The translations under genes and the position numbers were made by a program. The notes beneath the pieces are model-generated. The model was not told the origin of the DNA. It saw only the letters and a list, made by a program, of their open reading frames with translations, and made no database searches. From Prevotella sp. UBA4217 (lineage in GTDB: Bacteria > Bacteroidota > Bacteroidia > Bacteroidales > Bacteroidaceae): DNA of 12,428 nucleotides. Shown here in pieces: positions 1 to 7,400 of this stretch. Positions within the stretch are counted from its first letter, which is position 1, and every line of letters begins with the position of its first letter. The stretch spans positions 1 to 12,428 of the forward strand of contig DFTH01000001.1 in the NCBI GenBank assembly GCA_002379425.1. The letters run 5' to 3'.

Positions 1-99
1 AAAAAAGTACTCGCTTCTTGTACTACTTCTGTCTATGTAAATCTTTCAAAGAACTCTTTCTTTACCGCCTCACAGGACGGCTCTCCTGTTTAGCGGGTG
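1..99 (-). ncRNA. Probable leader of a leftward rRNA operon (partial)
   Basis: Read on the minus strand, this stretch follows a strong promoter and has no open reading frame. It carries AGTTCTTTGA (46-55), which resembles the boxA antitermination element found ahead of 16S rRNA in Bacteroidetes. The text after it (a run including ACATAGACAGAAGTAGTACAAG) matches my memory of leaders upstream of Prevotella 16S genes. A small hairpin, ACAGGA/TCCTGT (72-77 and 84-89), sits just after the expected transcription start. The 16S gene would begin to the left of base 1 and is not visible. The assignment rests on recollection plus the boxA-like motif; it could instead be the leader of another highly expressed gene. 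Confidence 0.55.
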
Positions 100-130
100 C
101 AAAGGTACGCACTTTTCCCGAACCGGCAAA
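100..130 (-). promoter_or_regulatory. Bacteroidetes-type promoter, reading left (probable rRNA promoter)
   Basis: On the minus strand TTTG (130-127) is followed by a 19 bp spacer and TACCTTTG (107-100), an exact fit to the Bacteroidetes housekeeping sigma pattern TTTG-N19-21-TAnnTTTG. Upstream on that strand (about 131-172) lie A/T-rich tracts that could act like an UP element, as expected of a strong rRNA promoter. Transcription would start near base 93. Confidence 0.7.
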
Positions 131-311
131 ACTTTTTGGCGAAAAATTTTAGTTTTTATGCACTTTTTTCGCGCATCTTGACAAATGTCAATACGGAACA
201 TACGGCCACACCTTATTATATTATATTAAAGAGCGACAGTTACGACAAAGACAAAGCAGAATCCCAGATACGGAATATCTGACACAAGACACGTTAATTT
301 CTGATAAACGC
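131..311. other. Intergenic region between divergent promoters, no gene seen
   Basis: No convincing coding sequence is present; the short frames here begin with unlikely starts and show no recognisable protein. The left part is A/T-rich and probably serves the leftward promoter. Two small inverted repeats are visible: TTGACA-AA-TGTCAA at 178-191 and CAGATA-CGGAA-TATCTG at 265-281. Either could be an operator or a chance match, and neither is followed by a T-tract that would make it a terminator. Confidence 0.5.
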
Positions 312-342
312 TTTGTTATTCGGACAAATTGCAGTAATTTCG
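312..342 (+). promoter_or_regulatory. Promoter of the DUF4923-like lipoprotein gene
   Basis: TTTG (312-315), a 19 bp spacer and TAATTTCG (335-342) match the Bacteroidetes promoter pattern with one mismatch in the -7 element. The predicted start near 349 leaves a leader of about 25 bases before the ATG at 375. The spacing is right and the direction fits the gene. Confidence 0.6.
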
Positions 343-374
343 CAGCGATTTTGCAAAAACGGAAAAATAAGGTA

Positions 375-974
375 ATGAAAAAGATCAAGATTATGCTGAT
401 GGGCATGGCCTGCCTGATGGCCGCCGGTTGTGGTAATATGAATCAAGTGATGAGTGCTATCTCTAACGGAAGTGCGGTTAACGCCATCACCAGTGTCATT
501 GGACTGGACAAAGTGTCGGCTAAAGGACTGATTGGCACTTGGACCTACCTGCGTCCAGGTTGTGCTTTCACGAGTAAGAACCTGTTGGCCAAAGCAGGTG
601 GTGAGATAGCGGCCGCCCAGATTGAGGAAAAGGTCTTACCCTATTATCAGCAGGTAGGCATCTCAGCACAGAACACCTATATTATATTTAAGGAAGACGG
701 TACCTTTGCTTCAAAGATCTCCGGCACTCCGTTCAATGGCAACTACACTTTCGACGAAGCCACACAGAAGATCACGCTAAAAGGTATGCTGTTCAGCGTC
801 ACCTGCTACACGAAGCGGGAGATCAGCGGCATCTCCATTCTCTTCGAAGCCAAGAAACTGCTGACTGTACTTCAAACGATGTCTGCCCTTAGCGGCAATA
901 AAGACCTACAGTCCATCGGTGAATTGAGCAAACAATACGACGGTGTGCGTGTCGGCTTCGACATGAACAAGTAA
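375..974 (+). CDS. DUF4923-like lipoprotein
   Basis: A 199-residue secreted protein of unknown function. The N-terminus has two lysines, a hydrophobic stretch and a lipobox ending MAAGC, so Cys19 should be lipidated and the protein anchored to a membrane facing the periplasm or the surface. The mature part reads like the DUF4923 family of Bacteroidales as I remember it: a segment with LIGTWTYLRPGCAFTS, then NLLAKAGGE, then an alternating beta-type region (GTFASKISGTPFNGNYTFD) and a C-terminus ending in YDGVRVGFDM. The GTW and NYTFDEATQKITLKG pieces suggest a lipocalin-like barrel fold, which is inference. The ATG at 375 is preferred over an in-frame TTG at 351, because it starts the signal peptide directly and lies at a proper distance from the promoter. 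It has its own promoter and no clear terminator, so some transcripts may run into argR. No role can be assigned. Confidence 0.8.
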   Translation: MKKIKIMLMGMACLMAAGCGNMNQVMSAISNGSAVNAITSVIGLDKVSAKGLIGTWTYLRPGCAFTSKNLLAKAGGEIAAAQIEEKVLPYYQQVGISAQNTYIIFKEDGTFASKISGTPFNGNYTFDEATQKITLKGMLFSVTCYTKREISGISILFEAKKLLTVLQTMSALSGNKDLQSIGELSKQYDGVRVGFDMNK

Positions 975-997
975 TCTTGCAAAAATATGCAGAAATA

Positions 998-1029
998 TTT
1001 GGTGGGTTGGCATATAATATGTAATTTTG
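998..1029 (+). promoter_or_regulatory. Promoter of the arginine operon (argR)
   Basis: TTTG (998-1001), a 20 bp spacer and TAATTTTG (1022-1029) match the Bacteroidetes promoter consensus exactly. Transcription should start near 1036, giving a leader of only about 20 bases before the argR ATG at 1057. Confidence 0.75.
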
Positions 1030-1040
1030 CACCCGAATTT

Positions 1041-1054
1041 TGAATAAATATTCT
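1041..1054 (+). promoter_or_regulatory. Candidate ARG box (ArgR operator)
   Basis: TGAATAAATATTCT matches the ARG box consensus TGAATwwwwATTCA known from E. coli and Bacillus at 13 of 14 positions. It lies a few bases after the predicted transcription start and ends two bases before the argR ATG. A bound repressor there would block the operon that encodes it. A weaker partner, with about 10-11 of 14 matches, overlaps the -33 element at 988-1001. Autoregulation by ArgR is inference from this placement. Confidence 0.65.
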
Positions 1055-1056
1055 GC

Positions 1057-1533
1057 ATGAAAGTAAAAAGCAACCGATTAGAAGCGCTGAGACTCATCAT
1101 CTCAAGCCAGCAATTGGGAAGTCAGGATGAACTACTGAACGCACTCCAGAAAGAAGGTTTCAAATTAACCCAGGCGACCCTAAGCCGCGACTTGAAACAA
1201 CTGAAGGTCGCCAAGGCAGCCTCCATGAGTGGCAACTATGTCTATGTCCTGCCCAACGAGACGATGTACAAACGCGTCAGTTCGCCCAACAGCATTCGCG
1301 AGATGATGAAGGTGCCAGGATTCATCAGCATCAATTTCTCCGGGAATATAGGTATCATCAAGACCCGCCCAGGCTATGCCAGTAGCATCGCTTGGAACAT
1401 AGACAACAGTGATGTCCCTGAGATCCTTGGTACAATTGCAGGGGATGACACTATCTTTATCGTCATTAAGGAAGGCATCAGGCACCAGGATGTCGTCGAG
1501 GCACTAAGCGATGTTGTACCTAATTTGAAATAA
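1057..1533 (+). CDS. argR: Arginine repressor ArgR
   Basis: A full-length ArgR of 158 residues (family usual 150-160). In the family, a hexamer bound to L-arginine represses arginine biosynthesis genes at ARG boxes. Residues about 1-70 form the winged-helix DNA-binding domain, with the Ser-Arg pair S43-R44 in TLSRDLKQL that contacts operator DNA. Residues about 85-158 form the oligomerisation and arginine-binding domain: TRPGYASSIAW and then GTIAGDDTIFIV, where D130-D131 correspond to the acidic pair that binds arginine. The gene is first in an operon of arginine genes and has a near-consensus ARG box just before its start codon, so it probably controls itself and the genes that follow. The ATG at 1057 gives the normal N-terminus. 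Nothing looks damaged. Confidence 0.95.
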   Translation: MKVKSNRLEALRLIISSQQLGSQDELLNALQKEGFKLTQATLSRDLKQLKVAKAASMSGNYVYVLPNETMYKRVSSPNSIREMMKVPGFISINFSGNIGIIKTRPGYASSIAWNIDNSDVPEILGTIAGDDTIFIVIKEGIRHQDVVEALSDVVPNLK

Positions 1534-1560
1534 TACACGATTCGTATTGCACAATTGAAA

Positions 1561-2175
1561 ATGGAACAAGAAACAGAAATTGAAGTGTTAGTGGCAGGAC
1601 CAGAGCACGAGAAATACGTTGACACCATCCTTGAAACAATCGCAGAAGCCGCTAAGGTCCGCGGTACTGGCATTGCAAAGAGAACACATGAGTATCTGAC
1701 AAAAAAAATGCTGGAGGCAAAGGCTGTCATCGCTCTGACCAAAGATGGGACCTTTGCGGGTTTCAGTTATATCGAGACGTGGGAGAACCAACAATATGTG
1801 ACAACTTCTGGATTGATCGTGCACCCTGATTTCCGCGGACAGCATATTGCCAAGCGCATCAAGGACATGACCTTCACACTGGCCCGTACCCGCTGGCCTC
1901 ATGCGAAGATATTCTCGCTGACAAGTGGTGCAGCGGTGATGGCGATGAACACGGCACTGGGCTACCAGCCAGTCACCTTTGCCGACCTGACAGAAGACGA
2001 GGCCTTCTGGAAAGGCTGCGAAGGCTGTGTGAATGTTGACGTATTGCACCGCACAGGGCGTAAGTATTGTATCTGCACGGCCATGCTGTACGATCCCACA
2101 GAGCACCTGCCCGCCAAGATTCCTGACGAGGTACTCTCACGCATCCGTCATCTGGAAGAGATTGAGGAGAATTGA
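1561..2175 (+). CDS. GNAT N-acyltransferase, candidate N-acylglutamate synthase
   Basis: A 204-residue GNAT-fold protein. The acyl-CoA binding motif A is visible as LIVHPDFRGQHIAKRI, with R92-G93 and the following HIA forming the pyrophosphate-binding loop. Upstream strands include FAGFSYIETW. The C-terminal third contains several cysteines and aromatic residues (FWKGCEGCVNVD, GRKYCICTAMLYDP), unlike simple small GNATs. It lies 27 bases after argR and upstream of argG and argC, in one operon. Bacteroidales lack a classical ArgA, and Bacteroides fragilis makes arginine through N-succinylated intermediates. A GNAT in this position is therefore a strong candidate for the first step, acylation of glutamate; I recall genetic evidence of this kind for the equivalent B. 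thetaiotaomicron gene. The specific substrate (acetyl- or succinyl-CoA) cannot be read from the sequence. The ATG at 1561 is preferred over the TTG two codons upstream. Confidence 0.8.
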   Translation: MEQETEIEVLVAGPEHEKYVDTILETIAEAAKVRGTGIAKRTHEYLTKKMLEAKAVIALTKDGTFAGFSYIETWENQQYVTTSGLIVHPDFRGQHIAKRIKDMTFTLARTRWPHAKIFSLTSGAAVMAMNTALGYQPVTFADLTEDEAFWKGCEGCVNVDVLHRTGRKYCICTAMLYDPTEHLPAKIPDEVLSRIRHLEEIEEN

Positions 2176-2226
2176 AGGATTGAAGAATTGAAGGATTGAA
2201 GGATTGAAGAATTGAAAAATTGAAGA
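2171..2226 (+). repeat. 8-bp tandem repeat, seven units (ATTGAAGG type)
   Basis: Seven contiguous octamers read ATTGAAGG, ATTGAAGA, ATTGAAGG, ATTGAAGG, ATTGAAGA, ATTGAAAA, ATTGAAGA. The stop codon of the GNAT gene lies in the first unit and the argG ATG (2232) follows the last by five bases, so the array fills the whole gap between the two genes. It is purine-rich on the coding strand. Gain or loss of units would change the gap without touching either protein. Confidence 0.9.
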
Positions 2227-2231
2227 TAAAT

Positions 2232-3434
2232 ATGAGCAAGAAGAAAGTTGTAGTCGCATTCTCGGGAGGTCTCGACACCTCCTACACCGTGATGAAGTTA
2301 ACCCAGGACGGCTGGGATGTATATGCTGCATGCGCCAATACGGGCGGATTTAGTGAGGAACAGTTGAAGAAGAACGAGGAAAACGCCTATAAGTTGGGCG
2401 CCGTGGGGTACGTCACCCTCGACGTGACACATGAATACTACGAGAAGTCGCTGAAGTACATGATCTTCGGTAATGTGCTCCGCAACAACTGCTACCCCAT
2501 CAGCGTCAGTAGTGAGCGCATCTTCCAGGCCATCGCCATTGCCCGCTACGCCAAGGAGATCGGTGCCGATGCCATCGCCCATGGTTCTACTGGAGCGGGC
2601 AACGACCAGATCCGTTTCGACATGACCTTCCTCGTGATGGCCCCTGGCGTGGAGATCATCACCCTGACCCGCGACCATAAGTTGACCCGCAAGGAAGAAG
2701 TCGATTACCTGAATGAGCATGGATTCTTCGCAGACTTCACCAAGTTGAAATATTCTTATAATGTAGGTATCTGGGGTACCAGTATCTGTGGCGGCGAACT
2801 ACTCGACCCGACACAGGGACTGCCAGAGGAGGCCTATCTGAAGCATGTCACCGCCAAGGAACAGGAGACGCTGCTGAAGATCGAGTTCGAGAAGGGCGAG
2901 ATCGTAGGTGTCAACGGAGAGAAGTTCGACGACAAGGTGAAGGCCATCCAGAAAATTGAGGAGATCGGTGCCTCCTACGCCATCGGCCGTGATGCCAATG
3001 TGGGTGACACGATTATCGGCATCAAGGGTCGCGTAGGCTTCGAGGCTGCAGCCCCGAAACTGATCATCGAGGCTCACCGCCTGCTGGAGAAATCGACCCT
3101 CTCGAAGTGGCAGCAGTACTGGAAGGATCAGGTGGCCAACTGGTATGGCATGTTCCTCCACGAGAGCCAGTACCTGGAGCCGGTGATGCCCGATATGGAA
3201 GCCATGCTTACCTCCAGTCAGCGCAACGTGACAGGCACATCCATCCTGAAACTCCGTCCCTACGGCTTCGAGACCGTCGGCATCGACTCGGCCAACGACC
3301 TCACGAAGAGCAAACTCGGCGAATACGGTGAGACACAGACGGGCTGGACTGCCGACGAGGCCAAGGGCTTCATCAAGGTCAGTTCCACACCACTCCGTGT
3401 CTATTACGGTATCCACAAGGACGAGAAGAGGTAA
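2232..3434 (+). CDS. argG: Argininosuccinate synthase
   Basis: A complete 400-residue argininosuccinate synthase, the normal length. It joins citrulline and aspartate with ATP to form argininosuccinate in the cytoplasm, the penultimate step of arginine synthesis. The N-terminal nucleotide-binding domain opens with the PP-loop VAFSGGLDTSY (S11-G12-G13-L14-D15), and HGSTGAGNDQIRFD (H117-D130) is the second conserved substrate-binding segment. The C-terminal domain ends with an oligomerisation tail. The ATG at 2232 is chosen over an in-frame TTG at 2220, because it starts the protein directly at MSKKKVVVAFSGG and the longer form would begin inside the repeat array. No good Shine-Dalgarno sequence is visible, as usual in this phylum. 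It shares an operon with argR, the GNAT gene and argC, and no terminator separates it from either neighbour. Confidence 0.97.
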   Translation: MSKKKVVVAFSGGLDTSYTVMKLTQDGWDVYAACANTGGFSEEQLKKNEENAYKLGAVGYVTLDVTHEYYEKSLKYMIFGNVLRNNCYPISVSSERIFQAIAIARYAKEIGADAIAHGSTGAGNDQIRFDMTFLVMAPGVEIITLTRDHKLTRKEEVDYLNEHGFFADFTKLKYSYNVGIWGTSICGGELLDPTQGLPEEAYLKHVTAKEQETLLKIEFEKGEIVGVNGEKFDDKVKAIQKIEEIGASYAIGRDANVGDTIIGIKGRVGFEAAAPKLIIEAHRLLEKSTLSKWQQYWKDQVANWYGMFLHESQYLEPVMPDMEAMLTSSQRNVTGTSILKLRPYGFETVGIDSANDLTKSKLGEYGETQTGWTADEAKGFIKVSSTPLRVYYGIHKDEKR

Positions 3435-3460
3435 ATGATTAACGACTTACGTAGTGAAAC

Positions 3461-4444
3461 ATGATAAGAATAGGAATATTAGGTGCGGCGGGATACACGG
3501 GCGGCGAACTGATCCGCCTATTGCTGAACCACCCCGAGGCCGAGATTGTCTTTGCCAATTCTGAGAGCAACGCTGGCAATCCCGTCTGCGATGTCCACGA
3601 AGGACTCATAGGCGATACCGACCTGAAGTTCTCGGCCGAGATGCCCTTCGACAAAGTCGATGTCGTGTTCTTCTGCTTCGGCCATGGCAAGAGCGAGGCG
3701 TTTCTGAAGGAGCACACCATTCCAGCCAACGTGAAGATCATCGACCTGGCTCAAGACTTTAGAGTTAAGGATGAAGGATTAAGAGTTAGGGATTATGATT
3801 TCGTCTATGGTCTGCCAGAGTTGAACCGCGAGGCTATCCGCAAGGCACAGCACGTAGCCAACCCAGGCTGTTTTGCCACCTGTATCCAACTCGGGCTGTT
3901 GCCAGCCGCCAAGATGGGACTGCTGAAATACGATGTCAGCGTGAATGCCATCACCGGCAGCACGGGCGCTGGTCAGAAGCCTGGTGCCACCACCCATTTC
4001 TCCTGGCGTAACAACAACCTAAGCATCTACAAGCCCTTCACCCATCAGCATCTGGCAGAGATCCGCCAAAGTCTGGTGCAGCAGCAGGGCTCGCTCGATG
4101 TGGATATCGACTTCATCCCCTATCGCGGCGACTTCGCCCGTGGCATCTTCACCACAGAGGTCATCCGCACCAAGGCGAATGCCGACGAGGTGATTGCCGC
4201 CTATAAAGAATACTATTCGGATGCAGCCTTCACGCATTATAGTGACAAGTCGCTCGACCTGAAACAAGTGGTGAACACCAACAAGTGCCTGGTACATATC
4301 GATGCCTTCGACAACAAGTTGCTTGTCACCTCCTGTATCGACAACCTGCTGAAAGGAGCCGTCGGCCAAGCGGTACAGAACATGAACCTCATGTTTGGTA
4401 TTGACGAGACGGCAGGACTTAGGCTGAAGGCCTCAGCATTCTAA
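3461..4444 (+). CDS. argC: N-acyl-gamma-glutamyl-phosphate reductase
   Basis: A 327-residue ArgC, the NADPH-dependent reductase that turns N-acyl-glutamyl-5-phosphate into the semialdehyde. In Bacteroidales the acyl group may be succinyl rather than acetyl. The Rossmann fold begins with GILGAAGYTGGELIRLL. The catalytic cysteine is C137 in HVANPGCFATC. The substrate segment GSTGAGQKPGATTHFSWRNNN follows, and the C-terminus closes with SCIDNLLKGAVGQAVQNMN. All key residues are present, so it should be active. Odd feature: residues 101-111 (RVKDEGLRVRD) are encoded by a 7-bp tandem repeat and appear to lengthen the loop before YDFVYGLPELN relative to Bacteroides homologues as I recall them. The gene starts 26 bases after argG and ends just before a strong hairpin. 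In Bacteroides the cluster usually continues with argD; here it stops. Confidence 0.96.
   Translation: MIRIGILGAAGYTGGELIRLLLNHPEAEIVFANSESNAGNPVCDVHEGLIGDTDLKFSAEMPFDKVDVVFFCFGHGKSEAFLKEHTIPANVKIIDLAQDFRVKDEGLRVRDYDFVYGLPELNREAIRKAQHVANPGCFATCIQLGLLPAAKMGLLKYDVSVNAITGSTGAGQKPGATTHFSWRNNNLSIYKPFTHQHLAEIRQSLVQQQGSLDVDIDFIPYRGDFARGIFTTEVIRTKANADEVIAAYKEYYSDAAFTHYSDKSLDLKQVVNTNKCLVHIDAFDNKLLVTSCIDNLLKGAVGQAVQNMNLMFGIDETAGLRLKASAF
3761..3795 (+). repeat. 7-bp tandem repeat inside argC
   Basis: Five contiguous heptamers read AGAGTTA, AGGATGA, AGGATTA, AGAGTTA, GGGATTA. They resemble the GAGTTAAG-type simple repeats that I recall between genes in Bacteroidales, but here they lie within the argC frame and encode about eleven charged residues. 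Because the unit is not a multiple of three, gain or loss of a single unit would shift the argC frame. Confidence 0.8.
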
Positions 4445-4458
4445 GCATTCTGAAACAG

Positions 4459-4492
4459 AAAACCGGCTAACAGATCGTGTTAGCCGGTTTTT
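4459..4492. terminator. Bidirectional terminator between argC and the HTCS gene
   Basis: A perfect inverted repeat, AAACCGGCTAACA (4460-4472) and TGTTAGCCGGTTT (4478-4490), extends by one A-T pair and encloses the 5-base loop GATCG. A T-run follows on the plus strand (4488-4492) and a shorter TTTT run on the minus strand, so it can stop both the arginine operon and the convergent HTCS transcript. The HTCS stop codon (4494-4496) lies directly next to it. Confidence 0.9.
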
Positions 4493-4493
4493 A

Positions 4494-7400
4494 TTATGAC
4501 CTTTCTTCGTGTTCGCGCATATAGTCACGGGGCGACATACCGTAGAACCGTTTGAAGACGGTTGAGAAAGAAGCCGAGTTGGCAAACCCGCAGGCATACA
4601 TCACCTCCGTCACGTTCATGCCCTGGTTGGCAAGAAGTTGGGCAGCCTTCTTCAGTCGGATATTACGGATGAAGTCGTGAGGTGTCTGTCCGGTAAGTTC
4701 CTTCATCTTACGATGCAGGTGCACACGACTGATACCTGCCTGATCGGCTATCATATCCACGCTGAGGTCAGAGTTGTTCAGGTTCTTATTGATACAGTCC
4801 ATGATACGCTCCAGCAGTTTCTCGTCAGGCGACTTCAGGCGGATGTCACTCACCTGCTCTTCCAGTTCGTCATTCCGCTCGAACTTCAGGCGGAGCAAGC
4901 GGTGCATGTTAATCTGATTAATGATGGTGCGCCGCAGGATGTCCATGTTGAACGGTTTCACGATATAGGCGTCTGCACCCGTCTCCAAACCTTCCAACTT
5001 ATCCTCGTCGCGGCTCTTGGCCGTCAGCAGGATCACAGGGATATAATTGGTGTTAGGATTCGTCTTGAGTTTGGAGCAGAGTGTATTGCCGTCCATCTCT
5101 GGCATCATCACGTCACTGATGACGATATCGGGGATCGTGCGGAGCACTTCGCCCAGCGCCTCCCTGCCGTTCACACAGGCATGCACCTCATAGTCAGCAC
5201 CCAGTTCGGCCTCCAGGAAATTACGGATCTCCTCATCATCCTCGGCGATTACGATCTTTGGACGACCACTCTGCGGGCCCTGGAGATCAGGCATCGGTTC
5301 TGCCTGCACCTCATCCTCTTCTGTGGACAGCAGGACAGATGTCGTGCCCTCAGCCTCAGAGACCATCTCCTCGGGACGCAGATGGGCGTTGCCGAGGGGG
5401 ATGGTAACGATGAACTCGCACCCCTGCTCAAGATTATGTGCACTGATGGTACCGTGGTGCAACTCGACCAGTGAGCGTGTCAGGTCGAGTCCTATGCCAG
5501 TCCCCGCATGACGGTCATTGACGCTGGTGGGCGTCTGATAGAAACGCTCGAAGATCCTGTCGAGTTTATCTGCCGGTATCTGCTCACCATTATCGCGGAT
5601 GGCTATGACGGCCGACTTCTCATCATGCGTCAGGCGGATACCGATCTCCCCTCCTGCCGGAGTGAACTTGAAGGCATTGGAAAGGATATTCATGACCACC
5701 TTGTCGAAATTAGCCCTGTCTATCCAGACGGGCAGAGCGTCACTGTCATGCTCATAGAGCAGGTTGATACGCTTGGTCTTGGCCTGACCGACAAATAGGG
5801 TATATATATCCTGGACGAAGCCGACGAGGTCGGTCTCCGACATCCGCATCTGCATCTGTCCCTTATCGATCTTCCGGAGGTCCATCATCTGGTTGATCAG
5901 GCTCAGGATACGCTCCGCATTACGCTTGATAGTCTCGTAAACACTCTTCTTAGCCGGGTCGCCCTCATTCTTGATGAGCGAGAGCAGCGGCGTGATGATC
6001 AGCGTCATAGGCGTGCGTATCTCGTGGCTCATGTTGATAAAGAAGCGGAGTTTGGCCTCGCCCAGTTCCTCGGCATGCAGATGCTCCTGCAAGCGGAGCA
6101 TCGACTGTACCTTATGGCGCCGGTAAGCCAGGAACTGCCACAGGAACAAGCCTGCTATGAGGGCATAGAAGAAATAGGCCCAGGCAGAACGGTACCACGG
6201 ACTATGCACGATCACGGTGAACTCGCGTACTGGCGTCTCCAGTCCATTACGTTCAGCCTTCACCCTGAAGCGGTAGGTGCCTTGCGGCAGGTGAGAGAAG
6301 GTCAGTTCGTTCATGCCTGCCTTGAGGCGAGAATAGGGTTCACCATTGATGCTATAGAGATAGGAGATATGCTCCGGGTTCTCGTAGGTCAAGGTAGAGA
6401 ACTGGATGGCAAACGAGTTATCCTGGTAACTGAGTTCAAAGCGGTTGCTCTTGATCACATTCTTCTCCGTCACCTGATAGCCGTCCGACTTACTGGCTGT
6501 GTTCACCGAGTTGCCGTTGATGGAGAAGGATGTCAGTTGCACGTTAGCCACCCACTTGCTCTGCACGATATCCTGAGGCTTGAACCAGGTGACGCCTCCT
6601 GTGCCACCCATGATGATGGTGCCATTAGGGGTCGTGAAGGAGGCTCCGTCACTGAACTCATTGCCTTGCAGACCGTTGTCAGCGAAATAGTTCTGCCATT
6701 TCTCCGTCACGGGATTATAGCAACTCAGTCCATGGTCAGAGCCAATCCATAGTTTTCCGTGCAGGTCGCGCTCTATCGTGGATACGCCATTGTCAGACAA
6801 GCCCTCGGCAGTCGTAAAGTGCCTGGTGGCCTTTGTCTTCAGATTATAGCCATAGAGACCGTCATTAGTGCCATACCAGAGTACTCCGTCATACTCCCTC
6901 GCAATGCGCACCGGGACACTGTAATTCGGACAGTTCGTGCCTAAGGTGCTGGTCCAACTGCCCGTCTTCAGTTCAAGGCAGCACAGGCCCATGGATGTAG
7001 CGGCGTAGAGCCGGTTGCCATCAGGCGATATCGACACCTGGGAGACATAGTTGTTGGTGATACTGTTCATCTTCCGGTCCTTGTCGGCCCCCGGCATCAT
7101 CGTATATTCCCTGATCTGTCCGTCATGAGGCGTGAGGCAGAGCACGCCATGCCGCATGGTGGCTGCCCATAGCCGTCCTTCGGGGTCCAGGGCAAAATCC
7201 ATGATGATAAGGTGCTCATCCTGGGGATAACTCAGCCTGTGATACTGCATCGTCACTGGGTCTATCCATCCCCCGCCCTCGCCGTAGGAGCCCAGCCAGA
7301 TATGTCCGTCGCCATCTTCTGCCAGGGTCATCACTGTCGAAGGATATCCTTCTTTCAGATGACGGATCAGTTTGTCATCGGCACCGAAGATGTAAAGGCC

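Noticed and set aside
97..282. Short plus-strand frame of 61 residues near the left edge
   Set aside because: It overlaps the leftward promoter and A/T-rich upstream DNA, has no recognisable protein and no fitting promoter.
2171..2226. Possible CRISPR or integrase site in the octamer array
   Set aside because: The units are contiguous 8-mers without spacers of unique sequence, and no cas or integrase gene is near.
2799..3416. Long minus-strand frame of 205 residues opposite argG
   Set aside because: It is the antisense shadow of a well-conserved gene with strong codon bias; there is no promoter and no recognisable domain.
4638..5474. Plus-strand frame of 278 residues across the 3' part of the HTCS gene
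   Set aside because: It lies antisense to the ATPase, receiver and AraC domains, which are plainly real on the minus strand; the translation is rich in His, Val and Leu without domain features.
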